NCBI GenBank assembly: GCA_023428065.1
Contig: JAEYZI010000056.1
Coordinates: 1 to 64,000 of the forward strand
Direction of reading: 5' to 3'
Origin: Actinomycetes bacterium
GTDB lineage: Bacteria > Actinomycetota > Actinomycetes > Actinomycetales > Microbacteriaceae
Length of the DNA: 64,000 bases
Shown here one piece after another: positions 24,928 through 33,915 of this stretch (positions within the stretch are counted from its first letter, which is position 1; each line of letters begins with the position of its first letter). The notes beneath the pieces were generated by a model. It had not been told where the DNA came from. It saw only the letters and a list, made by a program, of their open reading frames with translations, and made no database searches. Made by a program: the position numbers and the translations under genes.

Positions 24928-25155
24928 AAGTCGGCCTTCCGTCCCACACCTATGCACTGCCCGCCAATGTATCGCTCGCCTGGAGACTCTGAAGGCCCCC
25001 ATTAGAGCCACGAGGGCACGGGACGGTGCCGAGATCCGGCGAGGCGACAACCGCCTGTCAGGGGCCGGTGCTCCAATAGACGTGTGACCCCGTAGCCCGG
25101 CCAACTACGAGTCCCCGCATCGGGGTCTCGTCTTCGACGCGCAACGGAGGTCAGT

Positions 25156-26156
25156 GTGAAGCTCTCAACGTCGCACCCGCTCTTGAAAGAGAACCGGGGC
25201 CTTGCGGCCGCAATAGGTCCCGGTGTCTCCGCGATTGTCGCGCAGCAGGAGCGCATCATCGTCGACCTGATGAAATCGGTAACTCCGACCATTAATCTGA
25301 TCCCGCTGATTCAACGCGAAGCCATCCTCCGGACGGAGTCGATCGCACGTTCAGCGTTGACTGACATGACGTGGCTGACGCAGGCCAATCAGAACATGCT
25401 CGCGAACCTCCTGACGAAGACGTCTGGCTTTACGCTGCCGCCGATGTCGTCCCTCGGTTTCGAGCTGCCGAGCGGTTTCTTCGACGTCTTCCGCAATATC
25501 AATTGGGAAAGCTCACTCGGGGATGGCAAGTCCCCTCGAACTGGCCAGATGGCCTGAGCGACCTACCGCAGTTGCTGGAGATTGTCAACAATGAAGGGAT
25601 CCCCGTGGCGTGGGTGCCGCGCAGCACGATCCTGAAGGCGCTGGTTGCCGCAGAGTCGCCGGAAGCACGCTCTGAAATCCTGGTTGCCCACCGCGACGAA
25701 ATCCTCGAAGACTGCGCCGGTTGGCTCGACGGCCTCGACGATGAACTCGTCAATCCGCTTCTCCCCATGGCAGAGAAGGTTCTCGCCGCGTGTGCGGACG
25801 GTCACTGGGAGGTTGCTGCGGTCACAGCCGTCGGCGTCACACACAGCATGGTGGAAACGTTGCGATGGGTGACTGACCACCAGCGAGTCCGCAAGTACCA
25901 CCGGCTCACGATGCAGCTGCCTGCCTCACAGCTGCTCGAGCAGGCGACGCGCGCCCCACTCGTGAAGTTCTACGCGGACTGGAACCCGAAGTCAGGTCAG
26001 CCCCGACCAGCGCACCTGACGCGGCATGTGGTGTCTCACCACTTGGCAGACGACCAGGTAAGTGCGAGGAACTGCGTCGTCGCCGTGATGCTGATGTCGT
26101 CGCTGTTGGTCACTGTCGAACACCTCGAGTTGGGCCGACAGGAGGCCGCCGCATGA
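25156..26156 (+). pseudogene. hypothetical cargo protein interrupted by one frameshift
   Basis: GTG 25156, with GGAGG 5 nt upstream, opens a 133-residue frame that runs well to NINWESSLGDG and then ends at 25557. From about 25530 a second frame continues as VPSNWPDGLSDLPQLLEIVN and runs to 26156, overlapping the TIR gene start. The two parts together would be a protein of about 333 residues. A single-base indel near 25520-25540 explains it; a sequencing error or programmed slip cannot be excluded. No domain is known; it is the first gene of the TIR operon. Confidence 0.65.
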
Positions 26157-26965
26157 ACATCAAGATGCCGTTCCACCAATACCACTGGAACCGGCTCGAG
26201 AAGGGGGCGACGATAGTTGTCGAACTCAGCACTGCGGCGAATGTGCGGCTGATGGACAGCAGCAACTTCAACGCATACAAGGGCGGACGCAATCATCACT
26301 ATCGTGGTGGCCTCGTCAAGCAGACACCATTCCGCATCGTCGTCCCCTCGACCGGGAGTTGGTACCTGACGATCGATCTCTGGGGGCTCCGGGCTACCAG
26401 CGTGAGGTTCACCGTGAACGTCCTGCCGCCTGCACTGCCCGTCGCCCGTTCTGCCCAGCTTGCCCCGCTCGCCGGCATCCGTCACGAGGCACCACCGGAG
26501 CTGACGCCCGACGAACAGGGCCACACGTGGGACGTATTCATCTCGCACGCCAGCGAGGACAAGGCGGCGGTCGCAGCGCCGCTCGCAGAAGCCCTGCGGT
26601 CACGAGGCCTTGAGGTGTGGATCGACGTCACGGAACTCCGAATTGGCGACTCGCTCCGACGCAAGATCGATCACGGTCTCGCTCACTCAAGCTTCGGAGT
26701 CGTCGTCTTCTCCAAGAGCTTCTTCGCCAAGGGGTGGCCGCAGTATGAACTCGACGGGATTGTCGACCTCTCGGTTTCGGGCAAACAGCGCATGCTCCCC
26801 ATCTGGCATGAAGTGTCGAAGGATGAAGTCCAGGCCCACTCGCCGTCACTCGCGGACAAGATTGCCCGCAGCACCGCACTCAGCACCATCGATGAGATTG
26901 CCGCCGAGATTGCCGAGGTCGTAGGCGCATCAAGACCCGCTCTGTCGGCGGGAGTACCTGAATGA
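26153..26965 (+). CDS. DUF1883-TIR protein
   Basis: A 270-residue protein. The N-terminal DUF1883 beta domain (about 1-90) has FHQYHWNRLEKGATIVVELS and RGGLVKQTPFRIVVPSTGSW. The C-terminal TIR domain (about 126-255) has WDVFISHASEDK and VWIDVTELRIGDSL. The NADase-type glutamate is Glu199 in WPQYELDG. TIR proteins in mobile elements commonly deplete NAD during phage infection; the DUF1883 part probably senses or binds a partner. Overlaps with both neighbours indicate a coupled operon. Confidence 0.85.
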   Translation: MNIKMPFHQYHWNRLEKGATIVVELSTAANVRLMDSSNFNAYKGGRNHHYRGGLVKQTPFRIVVPSTGSWYLTIDLWGLRATSVRFTVNVLPPALPVARSAQLAPLAGIRHEAPPELTPDEQGHTWDVFISHASEDKAAVAAPLAEALRSRGLEVWIDVTELRIGDSLRRKIDHGLAHSSFGVVVFSKSFFAKGWPQYELDGIVDLSVSGKQRMLPIWHEVSKDEVQAHSPSLADKIARSTALSTIDEIAAEIAEVVGASRPALSAGVPE

Positions 26966-27216
26966 CTCAACCCGCCGACTGGATCGCTCCGACCGGGCTT
27001 CGCCTCTTTGACCCCGACGCGACGGAGACCTTCGTTCCGGCATCGGCGATGGAGGACCCCCGGCTGTCGCTTGCGGCGAAGGGACTGGACGGGCTCTTGT
27101 TGAGCTACCAGGGCGAACCGGTCGACCCAATTGACGATGCAATTGAAGACGAGGAGACGATTCGCGTTGCGGTCGACGAACTGATCAAGCTCGGCTACGC
27201 CATCCGCATCGCGTGA
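26962..27216 (+). CDS. small winged-helix-like protein of the TIR operon
   Basis: An 84-residue protein overlapping the TIR gene by 4 nt. Residues about 30-82 (DPRLSLAAKGLDGLLLSYQG ... TIRVAVDELIKLGYAIRI) fit a winged helix like those of replication initiators or small regulators. Perhaps a regulator or antitoxin-like partner of the TIR protein. Confidence 0.55.
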   Translation: MTQPADWIAPTGLRLFDPDATETFVPASAMEDPRLSLAAKGLDGLLLSYQGEPVDPIDDAIEDEETIRVAVDELIKLGYAIRIA

Positions 27217-27241
27217 ACGCTAGTCAGACTGGACGCTTTAC

Positions 27242-27270
27242 TTGACTTTATCTCATATTCGTTCCATACT
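27242..27270 (+). promoter_or_regulatory. promoter of the NTPase operon
   Basis: TTGACT (27242-27247), a 17-nt A/T-rich spacer, and CATACT (27265-27270). The next ATG is 8 nt further on, so the transcript is probably leaderless. It marks the three-gene NTPase operon as its own transcription unit. Confidence 0.6.
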
Positions 27271-27278
27271 GATTGCAC

Positions 27279-27662
27279 ATGGAGGATGTCGACATCACCC
27301 ACTACCTTCAAGCGCGGCCAGAACTTGGCGCTAGCGCCGAGCGGCGGATTCTTCGATTCCACTCAAGCTTTGTCACCACTCTTGAGCACCTCTCCTTCGT
27401 CGAGGTGCGGGCTCACGGACCGCCCACCGTGCGCATTGTTAGGGGCCTGATTGACTCACAGATCGAGGCCGTAGTGAAAGCCCGACTGGCAAGCCATCGG
27501 CCATACTTCGAACTCGCAGCATTCGCAACAGCCATCTGTTCACTACGCGGATACCAGCAAGACGCCGGGATCGCTGAGAACTACTTGCGAAGCACCATAA
27601 TGAGCACCACGTATCCGGACATCCGAAGCGGGGAACTCGATGAATGGAAAGCCGGTCGCTAG
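27279..27662 (+). CDS. hypothetical protein, first gene of the NTPase operon
   Basis: A 127-residue helical protein with no recognised domain (TTG 27273 is an alternative start). Central helices such as LIDSQIEAVVKARLASHRPY and the Tyr-rich second half look like a well-formed small globular protein. It overlaps the NTPase gene by 23 nt, which argues for a stoichiometric partner. Confidence 0.6.
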   Translation: MEDVDITHYLQARPELGASAERRILRFHSSFVTTLEHLSFVEVRAHGPPTVRIVRGLIDSQIEAVVKARLASHRPYFELAAFATAICSLRGYQQDAGIAENYLRSTIMSTTYPDIRSGELDEWKAGR

Positions 27663-29997
27663 ACCGCCGTTTCTACCTCAGGCAGAACAGTACGATCATG
27701 GCCAGATCCGGAAGTTCCCGGATCGGCATCCTGATGTACCGCACGGCATTCCGCTTCAGAACACGATGATCATCGGAGGCGCTGGTACGGGCAAGAGCAT
27801 GGCGATGCGCCAGATATGTGCCGAGCACGAGTATTCAGATCACGTCTTTCCGCTCTACGTCCATGCCGAGACCTGGTTGGCCAGGTCTCTTGGTGAGGTC
27901 GCGGGCGCCCCTGCCGGCGCCTCAAGCCCTGCGCTGTCGCGGGTGCGTGAGTACACCAACGCGCTCCTACTCTTAGCCGTCATCGATCGACTCGACCTCA
28001 TTGGCGAGGCCGAGCTCGCCGTCGCAACGACAGAAATATTGTCCCGGCTTGACGAAGGAGCTGGGGTTGGCGCGCAATCAATCGCAAACTGGATAGCGCA
28101 CCATGAAGGGCAGATCAGCGATGCGGTCCGGGGCGAGCACTCGCTCCCTGCGCCATATTGTGACCTCCCCGACCTGCCAGACCTTCTCGAAGCCATTGGT
28201 CGCATCGTGCGACGAACGAGTGGCAAGCGACTCCTTATTCTGATTGACCAACTTGACAAAGTGTCGCCCGCTTACTTCCCGATTCTGGCTACCGCCCTTC
28301 GCCGCTCAGATAGCTACTTCCTCTTTATCGCCACGAGACCGAGCCCTGCCGCGCCCGACGACACGGTGATCCAGACACGAGTTGGAGACATCGCGTGGCG
28401 GTGGATGGGCAAACAGTGGGATTCGGAGACGTGGGGGGATTTTTTGTTGCGGACCGCTTCCCGATTCTTCGAAACAGAGGTAGTCCAGCTGATGCGGGAA
28501 GCGGCGCCCACTCTTCAACGCGTGGTCGGCCCGTCCACTCGAGAGTTCCTACTAATCGCAAACCGAGTGAAGTCGCTGCTGGGCATTGGACTCGACCCCA
28601 GGGTGGCAATCAAGCAGGCGATCAGCGAAGAAGTCAGCAGTTTTCAGAGCGTCCTATCGTCCTCGCTCTACGACGTCGCTTCGTTCGCCACGCTGCAGCA
28701 CCGCATCAACGACCGGGTGTCGAAGCTCTCTCCGTTCGGTTCTCTCATCTGGCCCGCCGAGATGAGGATGGTTCCCGACAGAGGCGCTGTGATCCTTGAC
28801 GAGCGGATAGTGCGAAAGCTGCGGGTCGCCGTGCGCGAAGGCATGCTCGTTCCCACCGATCAAGAGCGGTACGGCATCGACGGCCCGGCGCTCCGTTTCA
28901 GGATGATACCGATGGCGGTGGTTCCAGCAGGCAGCGCGGTCACGATCGCCAACCGACCGGGGCCTCCCATCGAGATTCAAGAATCCGAATTCTCAGATTG
29001 GACGAAGACCAGCTTTGCCGGTCGCCCGGTGGAGCACCCGGCGTCGGTCTTTTACTCTCACTGGATGGATGACCGCAATCAGGTCTCGAAGGCTTTTCTA
29101 GAGGAGCTCGCGCGGGAACTGCGCCCAATCGGTGTCGAGGCAACAACTGGGAAGGTGATAAATAGCGCGTCACGCCGACAGCTGGACGAACTGCAGCTTT
29201 CTGAGCAGATCCGAACGAAGATCTCGGACGCCTCGGTCGTCGTTGTTCAGCTAGATCCTCCTCGGCTGGCTATGGCGATGGAGCTGGGGTGGGCCTTGGC
29301 GATCGGTCGCCGGTGTCTGACTACGGCATCAGATCCGTCCGCTCTCCAACAGATTCCGCGTCCGCTTCACGCTCTTTCAGAGATTCAATGGAACGGCACA
29401 GATGCAGGAAGGAAAGTCACCGTCTCGGAGGTTCTGAAGACATACGACCACCTGCTCTACGCCGGTGGTCGCGACTATTTCCTCGACGTTGACGCTGATG
29501 GTTCGAAGGTGAATACCTTCGCACGAGACCTCAGCCGGATCATGATCGTTGGGGCGGACATAGCGGACCTCGAGGTGGTCCGGCGAGTACGAGACCTTGC
29601 CGCGAATGAGAACTACCCGGTGCCAACGCTGCTGGACACCACAGACTACGGCGACGGCAATCAGATTGGGAAGTTGGTTGCTGAGGCGCGCCGCTCGTCA
29701 ACCCTGTTGGCGGTGTTCACAGGTGATCAAAGCGCCGATTACCTGACGGCGCTGAGCCTCGGTGCTTTCACGTACGCCGACAAAGACAAGAAGCGCAAGA
29801 TTCAAGGGATCGGGGATCGAGAATTGCCGCGGCTGGCCGTCGCTCTGGACCTTTCTGAACGCGACGGATACGTTCCTTACTCCATGACCGGTGGACTAAA
29901 GGGACTTTTTCAAACAACGAACCCGAAGAACGCTGCCGAGCGGACAATCAGCTCGTTCTCGGACTTTCGCGCACGTTTGGCGCCTACTCGAAAATGA
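27640..29997 (+). CDS. STAND/AAA-like NTPase with two C-terminal TIR/NDT-like domains
   Basis: A 785-residue protein. The P-loop is GGAGTGKS (46-53), Walker B LLILIDQLD (198-206), and a sensor-like FLFIATRPS follows. After a helical middle (about 240-450) come two Rossmann-type domains. One (about 469-580) starts FYSHWMDDRNQ and contains AMELGWALAIGRRC with Glu548, as in nucleoside 2-deoxyribosyltransferase/TIR-like enzymes. A second (about 631-780, MIVGADIADLEVVRRV, LLAVFTGDQSADYL) lacks that Glu. The pattern is sensor NTPase plus nucleotide-cleaving effector. Antiviral function is inference. Confidence 0.72.
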   Translation: MNGKPVARPPFLPQAEQYDHGQIRKFPDRHPDVPHGIPLQNTMIIGGAGTGKSMAMRQICAEHEYSDHVFPLYVHAETWLARSLGEVAGAPAGASSPALSRVREYTNALLLLAVIDRLDLIGEAELAVATTEILSRLDEGAGVGAQSIANWIAHHEGQISDAVRGEHSLPAPYCDLPDLPDLLEAIGRIVRRTSGKRLLILIDQLDKVSPAYFPILATALRRSDSYFLFIATRPSPAAPDDTVIQTRVGDIAWRWMGKQWDSETWGDFLLRTASRFFETEVVQLMREAAPTLQRVVGPSTREFLLIANRVKSLLGIGLDPRVAIKQAISEEVSSFQSVLSSSLYDVASFATLQHRINDRVSKLSPFGSLIWPAEMRMVPDRGAVILDERIVRKLRVAVREGMLVPTDQERYGIDGPALRFRMIPMAVVPAGSAVTIANRPGPPIEIQESEFSDWTKTSFAGRPVEHPASVFYSHWMDDRNQVSKAFLEELARELRPIGVEATTGKVINSASRRQLDELQLSEQIRTKISDASVVVVQLDPPRLAMAMELGWALAIGRRCLTTASDPSALQQIPRPLHALSEIQWNGTDAGRKVTVSEVLKTYDHLLYAGGRDYFLDVDADGSKVNTFARDLSRIMIVGADIADLEVVRRVRDLAANENYPVPTLLDTTDYGDGNQIGKLVAEARRSSTLLAVFTGDQSADYLTALSLGAFTYADKDKKRKIQGIGDRELPRLAVALDLSERDGYVPYSMTGGLKGLFQTTNPKNAAERTISSFSDFRARLAPTRK

Positions 29998-30013
29998 CTA
30001 GGCGACCTGTCTA

Positions 30014-31015
30014 ATGCTTCTTAAGCCCATTCAGCCCCACGACATGGAGGGAAGAGGACACTGGATCGGCGCGTCCAGTTTTGAGACACGAAGCGTGGCC
30101 GGTCCTCGGAGGCTCCCTACTGAGCTCCGCCTGGAAGCGGCCACCGTCGTGAACTACACCACGCCGCTGCGTCAAACCAGCCGCGAAGCACTCGCCAAGA
30201 ACCGCGGACGCCTACTTGCCAGCCTTCGGGCGATGGGCGTAGAACCGCGCGAACGGGATGTCTTCGCGTTTCGTATGGGGTCGTTGCGGCATGCACTTGA
30301 CGAAGTGGCTCGATCTGCCGATCTTCGCTCACCCAGTTGGATCGTAGTTGACATCTCATGCCTCACGAAGATCCATGCCGTTGCGTTGGCGGAGTGGCTG
30401 TCGGAGATGTTGCCGTTGGCAAGCGAGAGTCGTATCGCAATCCAGTACAGCAACCCCGCGTCGTATGGATGGGGTGAATCATCTCGCCGAGCCGACCAGC
30501 ACTTCTCCGAGATGCTATACGCGCCGCTTGGTCGCCGTGTTCGAAGGTCAGATGATGGCGAGGAACTGGAGGCGTTGGTGATACTCGGCCACGAGGGTGC
30601 GCGGCTGCAGTATGCATTGGCCTCTTTTCACTTTGTTGGCGGCCTCCGAGTTACAACGAGAACAGCCGGACCAAGCGACTTCGAGTTCCGCGCCAAGATG
30701 TTCAATCGGCAGTTCCTCAGCGATTCGAGATCCGGAATCCTCGGAGTCTGGGACAAGCTGACTGTAGAGCAAGCAGATACCCGCCTTCTTGCGGAAGAAG
30801 TCACTTCCTACTTAGCCAGACCAGGACGCTCCACCCAAAGCCGAACGGTCATCTTTCCTCTTGGTCCAAAGTCCACCACTATCCAAGCCGTCCTTACGGC
30901 TATCGCCATCCCTGAGGTCGACTTGTGGGTCGGATACCCGGTTCCAGCGACCTACAGTTCGGACTACTCCGCTGGAGTGGGCGAGACAACAATCTGGGAA
31001 TGTGTGCTCGAGTGA
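30014..31015 (+). CDS. uncharacterised Rossmann-like partner of the NTPase
   Basis: A 333-residue protein, 16 nt after the NTPase. It opens HWIGASSFETRS, has VVDISCLTKIHAVAL (Asp113, Thr118, Lys119) recalling the D-x-[ST]-x-x-TK turn of CARF-type ligand-binding domains, and a second Rossmann-like half (IFPLGPKSTTIQAVLTAIAI ... YSSDYSAGVGE). No membrane segment. It might bind a nucleotide signal for the NTPase/TIR-like effector. A named family is not claimed. Confidence 0.6.
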   Translation: MLLKPIQPHDMEGRGHWIGASSFETRSVAGPRRLPTELRLEAATVVNYTTPLRQTSREALAKNRGRLLASLRAMGVEPRERDVFAFRMGSLRHALDEVARSADLRSPSWIVVDISCLTKIHAVALAEWLSEMLPLASESRIAIQYSNPASYGWGESSRRADQHFSEMLYAPLGRRVRRSDDGEELEALVILGHEGARLQYALASFHFVGGLRVTTRTAGPSDFEFRAKMFNRQFLSDSRSGILGVWDKLTVEQADTRLLAEEVTSYLARPGRSTQSRTVIFPLGPKSTTIQAVLTAIAIPEVDLWVGYPVPATYSSDYSAGVGETTIWECVLE

Positions 31016-31044
31016 GCGGCTACGACGGCATCCAAAATCTTGGG

Positions 31045-31998
31045 TCAATCCCACTGCCATGCGAGACCACTCACGAGCCCGCCGTGCGCGTCGCGAAGGC
31101 GTAGCACTGCAATACCCCTCTCGTCGACACTGACAAGGTTGTGGTCAATTGGCTCGCCCGGCCACGCGAAGTGGCTCACGCGCTCTTGCTTCCAAATCTG
31201 AACCGGCCTCTCCCCGATGAACGCCACCTGGATCGAGGCGAGGAGGGACCGTTCGTGGAAGGCGCGGTAGGCGTTTCGCATCGGTTCCGTTTCGGCCACG
31301 GGTTCGAGGACGAACTTGAGGTCGTAGGTCTCGCCGCGCCGCATTGGCGAGTCCGTGCCGGTGGAGTCGCGACTCCAGAAGTGATCGTTGAAGCCGTGCG
31401 AGGTCGGTCGAGAATTGACGCGGAACTGCCCGTCGCTTGGCACGCTCGCGTGCGCCGCATACGACCGGGTGATGGTGACAAAGTCCATCTCGTCGAACGT
31501 GGCGACGAAGCGGTAGTGCTCTCGTGTCTGTTTCCAGCGTCGGTTCTCCACGACGATGAGGGTGCTCGTCATCTCGTAGATGATCCCGTCGTGCATCTCA
31601 GGCACGTCGATGACCAGTGGCGACTGAGCGTAGGTGCCCCGCGTGAGCCGCTGAGCCAGCCGCTCCAGCGCCGCGCGCTCCCGGTTCGCCACCGTGTCGA
31701 CGCCGCGCCCGATCCGAGCGGCATGCACTCGACGCCGTTCCAGCAGCGAGCGATACCCGGCGGCTTCATTGCTCAAACCGTAGACATCGAGCAAGAGCTC
31801 GGCGTCGCTGTCTTCGAGCGAGTGGATGGCGGAGACGAAGCGGCTGCGTAGCCTCCCGAACTCCTCGGAAGCGTTCTGGGCAAGCAGCTCCTTCACAACC
31901 CACGCCTCACCGAGTCGGCGGGCTGTGAATCCTTCGCCTTTACGCAGGAACCAGAGCTCCGCGACCAGGTCGTCGGCTTCGGCACCGGGTGATGACAA
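31045..31998 (-). CDS. hypothetical protein at the cargo/backbone border
   Basis: A 317-residue protein from TTG 31998, supported by GGAGG 9 nt upstream. The N-terminal half is helical and charged (ERRRVHAARIG ... NRERAALERLAQRL). The C-terminal half is beta-rich (HDGIIYEMTSTLIVVENRRW ...). No family is recognised. It converges with the NTPase operon and is divergent from the conserved backbone genes. Confidence 0.6.
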   Translation of the reverse strand: MSSPGAEADDLVAELWFLRKGEGFTARRLGEAWVVKELLAQNASEEFGRLRSRFVSAIHSLEDSDAELLLDVYGLSNEAAGYRSLLERRRVHAARIGRGVDTVANRERAALERLAQRLTRGTYAQSPLVIDVPEMHDGIIYEMTSTLIVVENRRWKQTREHYRFVATFDEMDFVTITRSYAAHASVPSDGQFRVNSRPTSHGFNDHFWSRDSTGTDSPMRRGETYDLKFVLEPVAETEPMRNAYRAFHERSLLASIQVAFIGERPVQIWKQERVSHFAWPGEPIDHNLVSVDERGIAVLRLRDAHGGLVSGLAWQWD

Positions 31999-32118
31999 GG
32001 GGACACCTCCGGGTCGGGTTCCAACTATTTTCCGACTTTCTCCACGCCGGCCTTCCGATTTCTAGCGTGAGGGCATTCCGGCCGCAGGGGCCGGCGAGCA
32101 AGAGGAAAGGAGGACTCC

Positions 32119-32427
32119 ATGTTCGACAAGAGCACGGAGTTGACGCCGCTCGGCGGCGCCTTCAGCCAGCATTCGCTGGCAACCATGTCCGGATCTATGC
32201 AGCGACAGACCGGCCGCGAGGTGGAGCGGGTGGTCGCCAAGGCGATCGTCGCGAACACCTACGAGCAGGGCCGGGCGCTGCTGACCAACACGGCGCTGAG
32301 CAACGTCGGCGCCCTGTCGGCCCTCGAGGCCCACCTCATCCAGGTGGCGCCCCTCGGCGAGGCCCGCTACAAGCACATCGTCGATTCCTACGCCATGGGC
32401 GCCGCCCAGGCGATCCAGCGCTGGTGA
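32119..32427 (+). CDS. small element-backbone protein
   Basis: A 102-residue, largely helical protein (VERVVAKAIVANTYEQGRAL ... ALEAHLIQVAPLG) with AAGGAGG before the ATG. High-GC codon use like the rest of the right half. It is the first gene of the backbone block and probably has a transfer or maintenance role; not assigned. Confidence 0.6.
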   Translation: MFDKSTELTPLGGAFSQHSLATMSGSMQRQTGREVERVVAKAIVANTYEQGRALLTNTALSNVGALSALEAHLIQVAPLGEARYKHIVDSYAMGAAQAIQRW

Positions 32428-32431
32428 CGCC

Positions 32432-32701
32432 ATGCAGTACCTCGCACTGCTCCTCTTCTACGCGGTCTTCGGGGTCGCCTGGCTCATCTGGCTGGTGGTG
32501 ATCTCGGTCGTGGACTGGATCAAGGCCTTGCGCGCCAACATGCGGGCACGCATCGAGCGTGAGCTCGACCGCCAGCAGGCAGAGCTTCGCGCCACCATCC
32601 TGCACCTCGCAGAGCAGCTCGGCGCCGACGCGCACGAGGCCCGCAAGGCACTCATCCGGGAGTCGTACCTCACGTCTGGCCAGACGCCTCCGAAGCTCTA
32701 G
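32432..32701 (+). CDS. small membrane protein of the element backbone
   Basis: An 89-residue protein with one N-terminal membrane helix (about 4-28), then a long charged helix (RANMRARIERELDRQQAELR). Starts 4 nt after the previous stop and ends just before a hairpin terminator. Confidence 0.6.
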   Translation: MQYLALLLFYAVFGVAWLIWLVVISVVDWIKALRANMRARIERELDRQQAELRATILHLAEQLGADAHEARKALIRESYLTSGQTPPKL

Positions 32702-32712
32702 ACGAATCGTGG

Positions 32713-32747
32713 CGGGAGGGCTGAACTACCCGGTTTCAGTCCTCCCG
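32713..32747 (+). terminator. hairpin terminator
   Basis: CGGGAGGGCTGAA (32713-32725) pairs with TTCAGTCCTCCCG (32735-32747), 13 bp with one G-T pair and a 9-nt loop, 12 nt after the stop of the small membrane protein gene. The following TTGCGTATT is only mildly T-rich. Confidence 0.6.
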
Positions 32748-32939
32748 TTGCGTATTCCACAACGCCCATGACCAGCACCTGCGCGATGCATCTGGCGCCC
32801 GCCTGAGCGGTGAGGCGGCTCTTCCGGTCGCCGTTCCGGTCGCTCGACGGCGTTCCCGGTCGGAACATTGCGCGACCCGAGCTGATGTCCCATAACCAGT
32901 CTCCGATACCCGAAGAGCGGGTGGAGGAAGGAGAACGAC

Positions 32940-33557
32940 ATGACGAACAAGAACAACCCCGACGCTTCGCTCCGCGTCGGCACGAAGCGTTTCAAGGTGA
33001 TCTACGCCGACCCGCCGTGGGACATCGCCCAGGCCGGCGCCCGCGGCGCCGTTCAGCACTACGACCTGATGACGCTCGACCGCATCAAGGCGATGCCGGT
33101 GGCGGACCTCGCCGAGGACAACGCGACGCTGCTGCTATGGGTGACCAATGCGGCGCTCCCGGCAGGGTTGGAGGTGATGCGGGCCTGGGGGTTCGAGTAC
33201 AAGACGAACGCCGCCTGGGACAAGTACTACCTCGGCCTGGGGAACTACTTCCGCGGGTCCCACGAGCTGCTGCTGCACGGGACGCGGGGCAAGGCGCCGT
33301 TCAAGTTCCACGGCCAGCGATCGACGCTGATGTTCCCGCGGCAGGACCACTCCCACAAGCCGGAGGAGATGATCCCGCTCATCGAGCGGATCCTCGATGG
33401 CCCCTACCTGGAGCTGTTCGCCCGCCAGCGTCCGAACAGCCACGCGGACTGGTCGGTGTGGGGCAACGAGATCGACTCGGACATCACGATCCCTGGCTAC
33501 CCGGTGCCATCGGACTTCGCCCGCCAGCAGCCCTTCAACGGAGACCTGGAGGGATGA
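32940..33557 (+). CDS. MT-A70-family adenine methyltransferase
   Basis: A 205-residue protein with the catalytic DPPW at residues 24-27 (KVIYADPPW) and the family's C-terminal KPEEMIPLIERI ... YLELFARQR. Members methylate adenine N6 in DNA or RNA. Elements often use them to protect against host restriction. GGAGGAAGGAG lies upstream of the ATG. No cognate nuclease is adjacent. Confidence 0.83.
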   Translation: MTNKNNPDASLRVGTKRFKVIYADPPWDIAQAGARGAVQHYDLMTLDRIKAMPVADLAEDNATLLLWVTNAALPAGLEVMRAWGFEYKTNAAWDKYYLGLGNYFRGSHELLLHGTRGKAPFKFHGQRSTLMFPRQDHSHKPEEMIPLIERILDGPYLELFARQRPNSHADWSVWGNEIDSDITIPGYPVPSDFARQQPFNGDLEG

Positions 33558-33560
33558 GCG

Positions 33561-33758
33561 GTGTCCTCGAACGAGCCCACTTCGCTAGCGCGACGCTTCC
33601 TTGGCTTCTGCGCGGCGGTGTTCGCCGGCGTCGTGCTGCTGGCGCTCGCGCTGCAGATCCTCGCTCAGATATGGGGTTGGCTGGCGGTCCTCGCGGTCCT
33701 CGGCGTGCTCACCTTCGCCGGTGTGCGGATCGCCCGGTGGCGTCGGGAGAGGTGGTGA
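33561..33758 (+). CDS. small two-helix membrane protein
   Basis: A 65-residue protein from GTG 33561 with two hydrophobic helices (about 11-32 and 38-56) and a basic end (RIARWRRERW). It starts 3 nt after the methylase stop. Function unknown. Confidence 0.5.
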   Translation: MSSNEPTSLARRFLGFCAAVFAGVVLLALALQILAQIWGWLAVLAVLGVLTFAGVRIARWRRERW

Positions 33759-33787
33759 CAAGCGTGAGCGCGTTGACCTCTGTCGAA

Positions 33788-33840
33788 GTGTTGCGGAATA
33801 GACAACACCGCTTGACAAAACTCGCGTCTCGGTTCATAAA
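33788..33840 (+). promoter_or_regulatory. promoter with inverted repeat before the transfer genes
   Basis: TTGACA (33812-33817), 17 nt, CATAAA (33835-33840). Just upstream GTGTTG (33788-33793) and CAACAC (33803-33808) form an inverted repeat suitable for a regulator. It drives the small protein/VirD4-like operon. Confidence 0.55.
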
Positions 33841-33915
33841 CAACGCCAATCTCACGCATTCCCCCCGTCCGCTCGCGTCTGCACGAAAGGAGCACATCGG
33901 AAAGGAGGTTTCGTC

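Noticed and set aside
31141..31851. Plus-strand frame of 236 codons opposite the 31045-31998 gene
   Set aside because: Arg/Val-rich shadow without a ribosome site; the minus frame has GGAGG before its TTG and a protein-like composition.
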